Source: Gnetum montanum
Taxonomy: Eukaryota; Streptophyta; Gnetopsida; Gnetales; Gnetaceae
NCBI GenBank assembly: GCA_015680685.1
Contig: MNCI01029647.1
Span: 1 to 64,000 of the forward strand
Direction: 5' to 3'
Length of the DNA: 64,000 nucleotides
A program made the translations under genes and the position numbers. Positions 10,401 to 22,329 of this stretch are shown here, in pieces; the first letter of the stretch is position 1, and each line of letters opens with the position of its first letter. Below the pieces are notes generated by a model. That model did no database searches, was not told the DNA's origin, and saw only the letters and a list, made by a program, of their open reading frames with translations.

Positions 10401-11889
10401 TCCTTTGAATAAAAAATACATTGGTCTCCTAAAAGGAAAGGCACCAGTGCATGAGGAAAAGGTCTGTACAGACTTGGTAGGGACCTTTGTCAAGGCTACC
10501 ACCATCATCTTGCATCGACAAGAAGGGAGACCATAATCGGATGTTGGTGAGTTTAGCAATATGTCTGCCTTGTCACAGCCCATTTTGACCATTGCTAATG
10601 CGTTTAGTTATGTAACAGGTGCTACTGTTGATGCTACAGGACCCCCTCCGATTCATGCGGAGTCATGGGCCGCGATCCCTAACAACTTACGTTCATGCAG
10701 GGAATCGTTGACGACATGATCAACTGCCTCTAGTAGGCAGACCTTGACTCGGGTAAGTAGTAGTGTTAGGTTCTCTCATGTTGTTATGCTAGAATTTCTT
10801 GAGTTTTCTAATCTTGCTACGCTAATGCGATTTCTATGCTCTTTCTATCATGGCAGTGTCTCGACTCAAATGGGACCTAGCACGACCTTTGAAAGGTAGT
10901 GCTATGCCTATATTCTTGCCTGAAGTGACCGAGGTGTCTCATCTCACGTACAACGAAGCTTGCAAATGCGTCTTACACTCAGCACGCTCCTTGTGGAAGT
11001 ATAGGCGCATTAACAAGGACCTATGGAAACAAGTCCAAAGGGCTAAGCAAAGAGAGGTTGACCTGGTCGTCGAGGTGGAGGATCTCAAGTTGAGAAATGA
11101 GTTCCTCATAGTCCGTGACACAAATAATAAAGACTAATGCATGGCTATAGTAGTCTACACTAGGTTTTGGATAGTCACGCATCAGAACATTAAAGCCACT
11201 CGCGAAATAATAGAACAGCGAATGCAGATGGACTTGCTAGCCCAAAAGTGTCAAGATTTGAAAGATTTCAGCACCAAGGTTTACAAATGGGGGTAGTCCC
11301 AGAAAAACCATAAACATATGTATAAACAGAAAAATGCCACCCATTGTAAACTGTACAGGGACACTACTGTGGAGTCATTTACATATAAATCATTTGTAAA
11401 TTCCATTGATGCTTCTGAGGCCTATGCCAAGTTCAAGGAGCAGGTAAAGGTTATGGAATCTCCTAACCAAAAAGTGGACTTTTCCATAGGAGATACTGCA
11501 ATCGTCCCCTTTTCGCTAGGGCCACCAAGGTGGACAATCGCCAAAAGGGAGAGAGATACTACAGACATTGAACCAAGAAACAAGCATTGGATGGACATCA
11601 CGACAGAGGAGGTCTGGCACCACCTTGGGCTTAGTTTAGACTAGATACCCTTTGAGATGGATGCAGGTTAGTTGCTTTCTATTGTATTGATCCTTATGCT
11701 CTATTGTAGTTTCTGTTTGTTGCCCTAGCTGACCACTTCACCCCTACGATGTAGGCTCCAGATGAGGGTGCAGGGCCCGTAGAGGGAGAGAATGAAGAAC
11801 TAGAAAAGAACAATGTAGGGGAAGGCGATGTAAAAGGAAATGATGTAGAAATGAAAGGTGAAGATGATGTGAATAGAGACAACCCATGA
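7461..11889 (+). pseudogene. Antisense accessory gene of Tat element, copy 2 (most complete)
   Basis: This copy is read antisense to element 2. Probable exons are 7461-7583, 8129-8578, 8661-8952, 9037-10,090, 10,214-10,752, 10,858-11,666 and 11,755-11,889, with GT…AG-type borders at most joins. Exon 1 encodes 40 residues. Exon 2 resembles the FCP1/NIF phosphatase fold: MLIVLEIREVLCHV, GVWFKKGAQDFLQFLL, SVIIWSS, then YNTLFLTRYMATYFQNP. The first catalytic Asp of that family is Glu here. Exon 4 has VGLMDLFLAP and a KKDIQEWLG block. Exon 5 starts with a Glu run. Exon 6 is charged and coiled-coil-like (VQRAKQREVDLVVEVEDLKL). Exon 7 is an acidic tail ending in TGA at 11,887. In-frame TAGs, often at Trp or Gln positions, mark it as decayed. 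The biochemical role is unknown. Confidence 0.65.
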
Positions 11890-12066
11890 TAGCATGGGAT
11901 TTTTTTTTGAAATTTTCAATTTTTGCAACAAATTTTGCAAACATTATTTAAAAGATAATAGTTTTCAATAAAGCAAAGAGGATTTTTTGAAACAGAAATT
12001 GATTCTATGCTAACTTGTGCATTGCATACGTGCTATGTTTTGTATAAAATGTTCATGCTTTCATGT

Positions 12067-12490
12067 GCTAGTTTTAGGCCATTTTGGGCCATTGCTAGTT
12101 TTGGGCCATTTCGGGCCTTTGCGTAAACATGCCAAAGAGATGATACGTTAACAACTTGAAAAATGGCTAACTGGTAACTTATGCTAGTATTAGGCCATTT
12201 CGGGCCATTGCTAGTTTTAGGCCGTTTCAGTCCATTGCTAGTTTTAGGCTATTTCAGGTCATAACGTAACATAGTTTTAGGCTGTTTTGGGCCATTGCTA
12301 GTTTTAGGTTGTTTCAGGCCATTGCAAGTTTTAGGCCATTTCGGGCCATAACATAGCATACTTTTAGGCCGTTTCAGGCCTACGTGTAGTATAGTTTTAG
12401 GCCATTTCGGGCCATAGCGTAACATAGTTTTAGGTCATTTCGAGCCATAGCGTAACATAGTTTTAGGTCATTTTGGGCCATAGCATAACA
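12067..12490 (+). repeat. Downstream tandem hairpin modules (GGCC type)
   Basis: Roughly a dozen copies of a unit like GCTAGTTTTAGGCCATTTCG with GGCC follow each other at 25-45 bp spacing, starting about 180 bp after the accessory gene stop. The inner GGCC…GGCC can pair. Variants GGTC…GGCC and GGTT…GGCC keep G-C or G-U pairing in RNA. The block separates the antisense gene from protease. Confidence 0.8.
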
Positions 12491-12699
12491 TGTCAAAAGG
12501 ATGATATGTTAACAAAGCAAAAAGCGGTGAACGCATGAGGGATGGCAGCTGGGTAAGAAGTAGTTGGATTGCTACGCTATGTGTAGCTGATTCTTGACCC
12601 ACCATGGGTTTAGTGGAACGTAAGGCTGAGATGTTTTGCCAGGGCCCTCATTTGCATCATTGTCCCTACTTGGAAGGGCAACTCAATCCATATGTTTTC

Positions 12700-13925
12700 A
12701 TTTTGGAAACTGGTCTACTAGGCCAATTCTCCCGCTGAGTGATTAATGTGTACATAGGAAGGCGCTTCCTCCTTAGAGGTTATGACCTCTAAACCCTGCT
12801 CCATGTCTACATTACTAATAGCTTGTGCTACTAGTTCATCACCATGGATCACCACCTCCTTGCCTGCGTATGGTAGGTGAATTTCCTAATGTATGGGTAA
12901 GAAGATAGCCCTAAGTTGTGCTAACCATGATCTCCCCAAGATCAAGTTAAACTCGGGCATTTCCTCAATCACAATGAACATTATGTTTGTGGGGAACTAG
13001 TCCCCTACTACGAAGTCTATGTACACTATGCCTTTCACCAGGACATGTGCCCTGTTGAACGACCTTAGGCACGATGTCGTTGTGGGTTTGATCTAGTCAA
13101 CCAAGCCAAACTTGTCCACAATAGGGAAGGGGATGACATTCGTGGTAGCCCCATCATCAACGTATACCCTTTGGATCCGGTGTTGGCCAACCCGAATTGT
13201 GATGAAAAGGGGTCCTGTAGTCACCTAATCCCTTTCGAGATCTTCCCTAATGGCGTCATTGCTGAAATTCAATTCAGATGGCTCAGGCTCTGCGGGTGCA
13301 GAGGGAAGCATGATCAAGTGGATCGCTTTATCTTCCACTGGCATGTCTTTATTGACTAGAATCACTATCAACATGCGGATTAGAGCCTCACAATGGGGTA
13401 CAGACATCATGATCAGGTCGTACAAGCTCAGTGTAGTGTTTTTTTGTTTTAGAGCCTACTTGACCTAAGTGAGGGCATCCAAAAGGTTTTGGCCACTTCC
13501 TTGTTTAACGCTTTTCTCTTCTTCGATTCGTCCCAGAAGATGAATTTCCTGAGGAGGGGTAACTTCAGATCTGGGTTCAGATCCTTTTTGGTAGGGTGGC
13601 ATAGACTGCACGGTTACAGCAACGTTCATCTTTGGTGACGAAGGTGTAGGTGCAGGGGGTAGAGACATAAGCTTGGAAATGCCTTAGGTGGTTTCCCTCT
13701 TCAATGCCTCACTTGCTAAATGCACTTCTTACTTTTTAGGACGAGAAGGTTGTTCAGCTGTCTTATGTAGGGCAAGGGCTGTTGAAGGAGTCGACCCCCT
13801 AATGATGAAAGGAGCTAATGGTGTTAGCAGGCGAAGTAGTATGGTTTTGCTAATAGGTGGTGCAGAGATGGATGCCTGTGGAGGAACTCTCAGGATGAAT
13901 GGCTATTGCAAGCTTTGATTAGCTA
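12700..13925 (-). pseudogene. Aspartic protease region of gag-pro, Tat element 2
   Basis: The minus-strand frame runs from the gag C-terminus through YDLIMMSVPHCEALIRML to the retropepsin active site VYVDDGATTNVIP (about 13,150) and the flap-side motif FNLILGRSWLA (about 12,950). It ends in HINHSAGELA. The usual active site is D-S/T-G; both this copy and element 3 read DDG, so the change may belong to the family and not to decay. Protease would mature the gag-pol polyprotein. Several TAG stops are present. The frame ends at about 12,700, next to the hairpin block and the antisense gene. Confidence 0.8.
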
Positions 13926-16312
13926 CTTGTGATGCTGGTGCACTATGATGAGGTACACAGACCATGAATGGCTGCTGGGTCGCCTAGGATCATTATTAAT
14001 GCCGATGGCATTGATGATGTAACCAGCATTATTGGTGTTGACGGGGTCTCTGTAGACATGTAGAGATTGGTTTTCAGGATGTACTAGGTTGCTTTCATCC
14101 AACACTAGTTTTCCCTGGTCGATCAATCTCTGAATGTCATCTTGCAACGTTAGACAGTAATCTGTGTTCTAACCACACTGTTGGTGATAGTCACAAAACT
14201 TGTTCAGCCATAAACCCTTAGGAACTGGGGGCTCATTGGGCATGGACAAAGAGGGGTTCCTAAGGAGCTCACAATAGCGTTGATGTCTCCTTATTGCTTC
14301 TTCCGACATCTACTTGTGTTGAATGTGCCCTACTACTAGTAGTTGCTTTAGAAGTTCCAAAGGCTTGAGAGGCAGTGAGAATTGGAGGTTGCAGCATGTT
14401 CCCTTGCTTGGGCATGGGGTTAGCTGCAGGTATGGCTGATTTTTTATTGCTCTTGTTACCACTGTTACTAGGTCTAGGCTTGGCCTCAGTTGTCACAACA
14501 ACCACTATGGTTGTTAGGGCTTTACCCTTCTCCTTCTTTGTGAAGGTATTTTTGTAAGCAATGTAGGCTAGGTCTTTGCTTGTCTCGGCCGCGTCCTGTA
14601 TACTCTTAGTCTGACCAAAGGCTTGACTAAGAGTGCAAGGGGTGAGGTAGTACAGTTTAGACTTGATAAAATCATTCACTACACCCTTAAAGATGGCCAA
14701 CAAGTGGGCTTCTGCAATGGGCTCACGGATTTCGATAAGGGTCACGCTCCAACATTGGATGAATTTCTGGAGTAGTTCCAGAGGCTCTTGCTTCATGCCC
14801 ATCAACTGGTCTAGCGTGATTTCCAGGTTCAAGTTATACTTGAAGGGTGTCACAAACTGGGTCAGAAGCTTTTCCAGAGTTGAAATGGATGAGCATGGTA
14901 GTGCGCGATACCAATCTAAGGCTCTCCTAGCTAGGGACATGGCAAAGACAAGAACGATCATGGGTGGCCATTGTTGCAACAAAAGAGACTCAGACCTAAA
15001 GGTAACTAAATGTGCGTTGGGATCCCCCTCCCCATCGTACCTCATGAAGTGTGGGAGAGACATCCCTGGGGGTAATGTTAGACTAGGGATTGTAGGGATG
15101 ATGGGGTTATCCTAGTAAGAGTCCATAACTTGTACCGTGTTGGACCTGACAGCCTTGAGGTATTTGAATTCCTCAGTGAGGGTCTGGATGAGTTGGAACG
15201 CTTGATCCAAACCCTGCGATAGTGTAGGTGGTTGGAGAACTACCGAGGCAGCCCCCATCTGTGGGATGGCAGGGGTGGCCGCATGATCCATCAATAGTAC
15301 CGTTGGGGTAACCCCCACTAGTGGTGTTGTTTGCACTATCTACCACCTGACAGGTGGTGCAGTTGGAGCAGCAACCGTGGGTTGCGCTACCAGATAGACC
15401 ACTTGTATCGTCGTCGAAATATATCATAACCTCATGTTGGGTTGTACCATTTGCAAGGTTTGTTAGGTCTGAGGATGAACATAATGATACATCTGTGATG
15501 ATTGTGAAATATGCGAAGAAGTGAATGGGGTCCACCACATGGACAGGCCTAGGCCCACCCCATTGGGTGGAACAAATGTGAACATGGAATTTGTGTACGA
15601 CTGTGAAGTAGGTACAGTGTGAACATGCAGTAGGGTAGCTGTGATTGATGTGTGACGTGCTACAGGAATGGATTTCTGAACAATTTGCGAAGGCATAGTT
15701 GTTGCAAATGAAATAGGAGAATAAGGGCATTGATACGCCAGGAAGGTGACATGGCTACCCATTGTGGCTGTAGTTGCAAGCTGCGGGAGCATAGGCATGA
15801 TGAAAAAGGAAGCAGTGATAGACAATGGGTTGGCCCAGAAGGACTCTGTAGGAGGGATAGGAATGGGGTTGGATAGTTCTCCCTCGTTGGATTGGGAATC
15901 AAGTTCCTCCTATCTATCTTAAAAATTTTCATCCTGGTTGGATGTCGTTTCCTATTGCTCCCTAAGCCTAGCCAACTGGATTAGTTGGTCTAGAAGCCTT
16001 TGGTTTGTCTATGTCAAAGGTATGGAAATGTCGGGAGTGGGAACAAACTCCTTCCCGTCGCAGTAAACAAAATCAAACCTATGTTTGCCATTGAATTCAT
16101 GTACATCTAAATGCATGTTTGCCTAAACCTTTGCACAGAGGAAGTTATAACACTTATGTTGCTGGGCCAAGCCCTCAGGTCCTCAATTTAAAATCCTGAG
16201 GGATCAAGGTGTTTCCAGCATTGGGTTCAATGGTTGTTTGGCACTAGTGGTGCCTTGAACCATGATGGGAACCTCAACGTTGAAGGTGCTAGCAGCAGTA
16301 GTTGCAGAAGTC
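13926..16312 (-). pseudogene. Gag, Tat element 2
   Basis: The start is the ATG at 16,312 (MTSATTAAST), about 440 bp downstream of the PBS. A long, poorly conserved N-terminal part is rich in Pro, Thr and Ser. The retrotransposon gag domain follows at about 15,063-14,500: MSLPHFMRYDGEGDPNAHL, ARRALDWYRAL, LLTQFVTPFKYN, and MKQEPLELLQKF. A basic linker (TKKEKGKAL) leads to a zinc-knuckle-like FCDYHQQCG … CLTLQDDIQRLID near 14,200-14,090. Gag forms the particle that packages element RNA. Stops break the frame repeatedly, but the domain order is intact and matches Tat/Ogre gag. Confidence 0.85.
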
Positions 16313-16423
16313 ATTGTTACTAAGCTAGAGAGTTTTGCAAATGCGAAAAAAGCAAAGGAAATTAGAAAAGCTAAACAGTTTTACAAATGAGAAGAGAAAA
16401 AAAGTTGGCAAGCAACCAAAAAG

Positions 16424-16735
16424 AGACTTTATGTCTTGCAGGGCTCCCAAGGAGCCATCAAAGGGACCGACCTATCCCACATGACCTGTAAACAACCACA
16501 AAAGGGTATCACATTTATACTAGTGCACAATAGGGTACAGAACACATGCAAGACTATCGTAAGATAGGTGAGTTAGTTGGTAACTAGAGGCTTTATGTCC
16601 TATTGGGTTCCCGAGGAACCGTCAATGCGACCGATCTGCACTACATAACGTGTAAACAATCACAGAAGGGTGTCACGTTTACGCTAATGTGTATCAAGGT
16701 GCAGAAGGCTTACAGGACTACCGTGACATGCAGAA
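16424..16735 (-). repeat. Direct duplication in the leader of element 2
   Basis: Two adjacent copies of about 160 bp (from 16,424 and from about 16,587) both start with CTTTATGTC. Both contain CCCAAGGAGCC-like and CCACAAAAGGGT-like blocks and end in GACTATCGT/GACTACCGT. They lie between the PBS and the gag start. Confidence 0.75.
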
Positions 16736-16747
16736 AGGGCTCCAAAA

Positions 16748-16766
16748 GATCCTCCTTCTAGCACCA
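16748..16766 (-). other. Primer binding site, Tat element 2
   Basis: The minus strand reads TGGTGCTAGAAGGAGGATC, seven bases inside the LTR edge at 16,774. It starts with TGG, as sites pairing with a tRNA 3' CCA do. I could not assign the tRNA with certainty. Confidence 0.6.
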
Positions 16767-16773
16767 GAAAAAT

Positions 16774-18400
16774 TGTAGTGACTGAAAACATCAACGACTG
16801 GAAAAGCATCTATGGGTCGTTGACCACTGACAGTCTCGACCCCATTTCTGCTGGAGGGCCATGCTAGATGGGATGGAAATGGGGCACCCTGAATGATCTG
16901 GTCGATCAAATAGGGACTTAGTCAGTGTCTACATAACCTTTTGCAACACGTTATTTTAAAATGAAACTGATAGCGCGAAGTAATGCTTAAAATGTAAAGA
17001 AAGAAAAAAAGACAATGTAAAATGCAATAGTAAATAGGGGATAATGTAAAATGTAGTTAGAAAAATGCATTGCTTCAAAGCTACAACTTTGCTCTATCAA
17101 GATGGATACAATTAGTTGCACAGCATTGGGAAGTGCAGAGATCCCAAGGGTAACCAAGATGTGTAGAGCGAGGTGGATGTGTGCTTGAACGTGGACTCAT
17201 GCACTAACAATGTGAAATGCTACCAAGGTGGTAGGAAAGAGCATAATAGAATGCGAACTGAGAATTCTCACTATTTATAGTGTCAAAACAAGAAGCTTAC
17301 AATGCTCCAAGTTACGGTGCTATCTTGCTTGCCTATCAGCCAACAAAATTTTTAGCCTACTAGACTGCTTAGAGAACCAAAATCGAAAGTGCAAAAAGAG
17401 AGTCTAAGTGCTAGAAGCAAAAAAAGCCAGAGAGAGAAAAGTCAACTAGAGAACCCCGACAGCATACCGGAGAGAGAGTGTAAGCATCACTCATTGAGAT
17501 ATTTATAGGACCAAGGATGTGCGAAAGGTGTGGTTTGAACGCCACATGCCATGGACCTATATTGACCTATCTATGCTGCACGTGCCTCCATAATTGTTGG
17601 GTGAACTTGCCATGCCATAATTACAAACATGTTAGGTTGTAATTACGTTTTTAGAGCAACAGTGCAATTAGTTGAGGTGCATTAATGTCACATAACCACT
17701 TTTCATGCCTTGCCATCCTTTGTAGCATAGCATGTTTGGCATAGTGTGGCATCTCATCATGCTATGCTACACTACATAGCGTAGCATACCGTAACCATCA
17801 GTTTGAAGAAAAAAATCTATGTTGTGTCCCGCAGCATGTGTTGGGAACCTTCGCAGCGTTGTGATTGCTGGTCACAGGTTTGCTATGCTATGATACGCTA
17901 TGTAACATATCATAGCGTAGCAGTTGTCCTTAGTCACAAAAATGTCACCAATTTGCAAACTTTGTCTTTTGCACTATGAAACTTATGAACTTGCTGATCT
18001 CGCCCTTTGAGATGCCTTCTGTCACTTCTGCAAAATTGCTATGCCTCAGTGTGCCTTATAGCTTAGTGTAGCGTAGCAACAAACATGACTTAATTTTTCC
18101 AAGTTCACCACTTTCTAATGGAAGGAGACATTGCTGAAGGACTTGAAGTTGGATGAAGGGACTAATTGTCCAGTTTTTGCTATGTTGTGCTACACTGCGT
18201 ATTACACCATAGCATAGCATTGTGCTTCTACAAACATCTTCTAGAGTTTGCTATGCTATACGGTGTAGCGTAGCATTACGAGGCTCCCTGACTTAGAAAA
18301 CTTGCTGAAACGGACAGTCTGAACTTCAAAGCATCCATCTCCTGAAGAACTGTCGTAACACTGTGTGAATTGCAAAGACCTAGTGAAGCAAGGATACCTT
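16774..18400 (-). repeat. 5' LTR of Tat element 2 (outer end not resolved)
   Basis: On the minus strand the LTR ends …CACTACA at 16,774, next to the PBS. The U5 end matches the LTR ends at 500-640 and 21,345-21,475. The minus strand has a TATA-like CCTATAAATATC at 17,496-17,510, and the 60 bp upstream resemble those upstream of the TATA box at 20,794 in element 3 (CCATGGCATGTGGC against CCATGCCATGTGGC). A second TATAAATAG block is at about 17,268. The outer border is estimated, because the 3' LTR that would define it is missing. Confidence 0.65.
17496..17510 (-). promoter_or_regulatory. LTR TATA box, element 2
   Basis: TCCTATAAATATCTC on the minus strand lies about 730 bp before the LTR end and downstream of the U3 palindromes. 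The equivalent site in element 3 is at 20,794-20,803. Confidence 0.5.
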
Positions 18401-20367
18401 TGAATTTTTGGGTGTTTTAGTGGCTCCTCACCCTGTGGTTTATTTTCCTACCTCCTACCTTTGGTGAGAACTCCTAAGCACCTAGACCACCATTGCCTCT
18501 AGCGACTTAGGTGCTCACCTCTAATGTGGCTGCTGAAGCTTTTATAGCCTACCACCACTAACGCCTACACTAGCCCTCCTACTTTGGACATTTCATGCAC
18601 TTGCAACTAATGCATTCCTTGTAGTGCCCTTGGAAAAAAATACTTGGGCCTTGTCTCACGTGATGGTTGTTTTTCTTGTTTTCTCTGTGTTGGGTTTGCA
18701 GGATGAAGCCTTAATGATGTTGTTCAAAGGTGCATTTCATCACAGTGCCAAGGTACTACATTACTTTGATGTGCCCACTTTGGCTCACCTAGCTACTTAA
18801 GAGTACACATCCTTATCATCCCCTTAGCCAACTGACCTCTAGCTCTTGATCTTGCAATCTTCTACACCCCCTACAAGCTTCCCCAATGCACGTAAAACCT
18901 TTACTATAGTCAACCACTAAACCCATGACAGAAATAATGCAACTCATCCCATGGGAAGCCTTTGTATGTTGGTCAAAGCCCCAAATGGATGTAACACAAC
19001 TCATCTTGAGGAGGAAACATCTTTTCATAAAAATGTGATGTGGTTGCCTCTAAGAAAATGTTGACGTGCAATTCACCTAGCAACAAAAAAGGAAGCAAAA
19101 GTGAAAAAGAAAAGACAAAAAACAAAAACAAAAAAGAAAAAAGTGAAAAAGAAGAACAAAAGCAATAGCAAAACAAAAAAATAGGAAAAAAAAGATAAAA
19201 AAATGGAATAAGCTAAGTACCCAAGTCAAATGGCATAGTTGCTGTCTCACAACCAGTCCGGTCCTAGATTGACCATCTCACAAGCTCTCCGATGAGAGAT
19301 CGAAATTCAAAGGGTAGGCCATCTTTGCATGTTGACTCCCTCATAAGCACTCTAATGAAGGATCATACTTTGATGACAAGCCATCATGACGTTGCATCCT
19401 ATAGTTATCCTCTCCATCCATTATCCCATAACCCATATCCCTAAACTATCCCCTACCATACTTCATTTTCTTCACTCTCAAGCATAGTGAAGCATTGTCA
19501 AAGCAAGCACTAATGAATGGTGCTGGTGGCATGTTCATCATGGTGTTTCAGATTCTTTGTTGATCTCTCTCATTCAATCCTCTAGATGTCAACAAAGAGG
19601 GGCCAATGAAACACCATCAATTTTGGGATCTTGCAGTTCAACAATAGATTTTTCTAAGTATCAAAACTTAGGCAAATGTTTTTCTAAGTCTGGTGTCATG
19701 CTTTGTAGTGTAGATAGCATAGCATGCCTCAAGTCCTATTTTTTGCAAAAAAAATTTAATTCTTCTACACTCCCAAACATAGCCAACGTAGCACACACTT
19801 CCATGGCCAATCTACATAGGTGTCAAGCCAAAAGTGATTGAGGGTCACTTGGGATTGACCAAAAAATTTGGTAAATTTTTTATCTCCTGGGCTATCAAGC
19901 TTGCTATGCTCTCTAGTGTATCTAGCTTGACACATGTTCCAGCTATTAGTCCACCCAAGTACCAAGCTAGACTTAATCAAAAGTGCTCAGGATGGAAAAT
20001 AGTTTGTCAAATTTTCTATCTCTCAACTATCACATTCTGCTATGTTGCACAACGTAGCAAGCCTCACACAGATTTTAGGACCTAATTTTTCCTAAGTGGT
20101 GAACAAGGATCTATGAAGCTAGCTCAACATGGAAGATGCATTTGGCACATTTTCTAACTTCCAAGGCTACTTGTCCTTCTACACCCTAGAGTGTGATCAA
20201 TGTGCCATGAAGAAACATTGCAAATTTCATTAGAATTAATCAAATAATTCATGCTATGCTCTGCTACATCGTGTATCATAGACAGTGTGATGGGTGTGGG
20301 AATTCAAAATTTACAAAATTTCACTAAGTGTTCTTGCTATGCTCTTCTACACTATGCAGCGTAGCTA
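17761..20367. repeat. Cluster of GCTACGCTA-type palindromes in two head-to-head LTRs
   Basis: Imperfect inverted repeats of the form TGCTAYGCTA…TAGCRTAGCA occur at 17,761-17,785, 17,881-17,922 (arms match 14 of 15), 18,038-18,078, 18,179-18,219, 18,249-18,275, 20,038-20,059 and 20,335-20,367. Weaker ones lie near 19,700, 19,900 and 20,255. Mismatches are mostly C/T or G/A, as if from a perfect CpG-containing palindrome. The same motif occurs in the accessory gene intron (10,128-10,158) and at 12,570-12,587. Confidence 0.75.
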
Positions 20368-21475
20368 GCTTGATGGTGGGAAAATGCCTCCAAAAGCCTC
20401 TAGAACTTAGCATTGACCTTCACCTACCTTCACCATAGCTTTGATGTCCCTCCAATGGCCAAGATTAGTAGTTGCATCTCAAAATTGATCCCCAAAATTG
20501 TCCCTACACTTGACCCTACTCAAAAGAGGGGGAAGACATAGTCCCAGAGTGTAGTCTCCAAGTTGCATTATTTTGACACTATTTGTAGGTACATGACGAT
20601 CTTTCAAACTCTGGCACAAGTAGTCTAGGTAGTGTGGTCATAGTTCAGTAGTCTCTTGATTCCTATTCCTATCCTGCAAAGTGTAACACTTTTTTACAAA
20701 GAGCATAACATGTTAGTGTGATCCATCTACGCCCATGCCATGTGGCACTTAGGCTACATGGCATTTGATCCACGTTTCATGCCAAACCTAGCCCTATAAA
20801 TACTCTGATGTTCAACACTTTAGGGGTTGGCAATTTAGAAAAGCATTGAGCATTTAAGCATTCTTAGCATCTCCTTTACTCCCACACTTAAGCATCTGAG
20901 CTTGACACCTTGGTGAGTATTGCAACATAGTCTTCCCTTGCACTTGTAGAGCATGATGACTACCAACCCAGTAGGTCCAACCTCCCTTGTATCTACTAGC
21001 ACCATGTGTTGGATGTCCTAGAGATTATGACCACACTGGTACACTGCCACTATGCCTATCTAACACCACGTACCATTTTCACATCCATGTTAAGCAAAAG
21101 TTACACTCCCCAATTTTAGGGTAGTGCATTTCTCTACTCCCAGACTTTTGTTCCATTTTCTTTCTTAGAATTTGTTTTAAATTTTTAGTATAACTCTTAC
21201 ATTTCTCTACTATCAATACACATTCCCACATTTACATCACTATTTTTAGGCTAAGACTCTACGCTATGCTCTTACTTGTTGTCCTGACCCCCATGCGTAA
21301 CACTCCATAAACTCCTTTTACAAATGGTTATTCTTACACCATGTACATCCCTGTTTGATCAACTAGACCATTCAGGGCACCTCATTTCCATTTTCCCAGC
21401 ATGACCCTTGCATTGATTTGGGATTAGGTTGTATGCCCATAGACCTCTTAGTGTTCTAGCCATTGACATTTTTGA
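18430..21475 (+). repeat. 5' LTR of Tat element 3 (left end not resolved)
   Basis: No ORF is supported here. A plus-strand TATA box CCTATAAATACT is at 20,793-20,804. The U5 end at 21,345-21,475 matches the other two Tat LTR ends. The motif GACCATTCAGGGCACC is at about 21,368. Directly after 21,475 comes the C-terminal part of gag, so PBS, leader and most of gag have been deleted. The left limit is uncertain; this LTR and the LTR of element 2 stand head to head and both have palindromes in U3. Confidence 0.55.
19083..19206 (+). repeat. A-rich low-complexity tract
   Basis: About 120 bp consist almost only of A with scattered G and C (AAAAGTGAAAAAGAA-like units). ORFs on the opposite strand here are Phe/Ser-rich artefacts. 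Confidence 0.8.
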
Positions 21476-21480
21476 ACATA

Positions 21481-22170
21481 AAAAGATGATCCACAACTTC
21501 CTAGGTACTTCAAGTTAGACCACTTCTGTCATTATCACCAACTTTCTAGTCATGACATAGACTTTTGCCTCATGTTGAAGGATGACCTACAAAGGATGCT
21601 AGATAGGGTGGAGCTAGTCTTTGATGCTTCCAACCTAATTTGACCACAAAATTTCTCAATGCAAGTCTACAAAGACCTGTCGAATGCTAATGATAGCCCT
21701 TACATTATTTCAACATTCAACATTGATGATAATTAGAAATCCCTAAGAGAACCATCCATGATTTGAGTATCCCCTTATGACGAAAGGTCTTCTTTAGCCT
21801 CCACCAGCTCAATTTTTTTCTTCATCATAAGAGTACCATCACAAGTACCTCCAAGGGATCCTTTTTTCATCAAGTTGAGCTAGCCTAACACAACACAATT
21901 TTCCATAGCCTAAACAATTGCACAATGACCTCCTATGGTTGCTAACAATGCTACCTTTACCTCACAACCAACAACCAACAACCAAAAAACTTTTTCCAAG
22001 CAAAGAAAGAAGCATAAGCAAGTGCTTAATAATAAGGATGATAAAAAAAACATAGGCATGAAAGGTAGTGAGCCCACTAAAGCTCACTTCCATTTTAGCT
22101 ATACCCATGACCTCCTCTACTCAACCCTCTTCAACCAGCAAGCCATAGAAAGACTAAGAAATCCATAACC
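21481..22170 (+). pseudogene. Gag C-terminal fragment, Tat element 3
   Basis: The plus frame reads FKLDHFCHYHQLSSHDIDF then CLMLKDDLQRMLDRVELVFD. This aligns with the zinc-knuckle region of element 2 gag (FCDYHQQCG … CLTLQDDIQRLID). A Gln/Asn- and Lys-rich stretch follows (TNNQKTFSKQRKKHKQ), ending in NQQAIERLRNP. The conserved gag core is missing; the fragment begins right after LTR sequence. Confidence 0.7.
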
Positions 22171-22329
22171 AAAAAAATGAGGAAAAGCCTCAACAACCAC
22201 AACATAAAGCTAAAGTTCACATTTTGGGGTGCATTGATAAAGTAAAGTACAATCGGGGCAACAAGTCTATGACCAATGATAAAAAAAACTTTCTTAGTGT
22301 GATAAATCAAGTTAGGTAATCCCTCAAGC

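Noticed and set aside
10185-10592. 135-codon minus-strand ORF with Ser run
   Set aside because: Shadow of the Glu-rich exon 5 of accessory gene copy 2 on the plus strand.
7461-11889. Host gene invaded by a retrotransposon, in place of an element-borne gene
   Set aside because: Three copies share the same antisense position relative to protease and RT, which independent insertions would not give. It remains the main alternative until more copies are examined.
6725-12560. Accessory gene copy 2 as a separate LTR element with hairpin blocks as LTRs
   Set aside because: The flanking blocks share only short modules, not a long direct repeat, and no PBS, PPT or TSD is seen.
14663-15115. 150-codon plus-strand ORF
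   Set aside because: Antisense shadow of the conserved gag domain of element 2.
15173-15825. Long overlapping minus ORFs in other frames
   Set aside because: Low-complexity N-terminal gag sequence is open in several frames; only the frame that continues into the gag core is kept.
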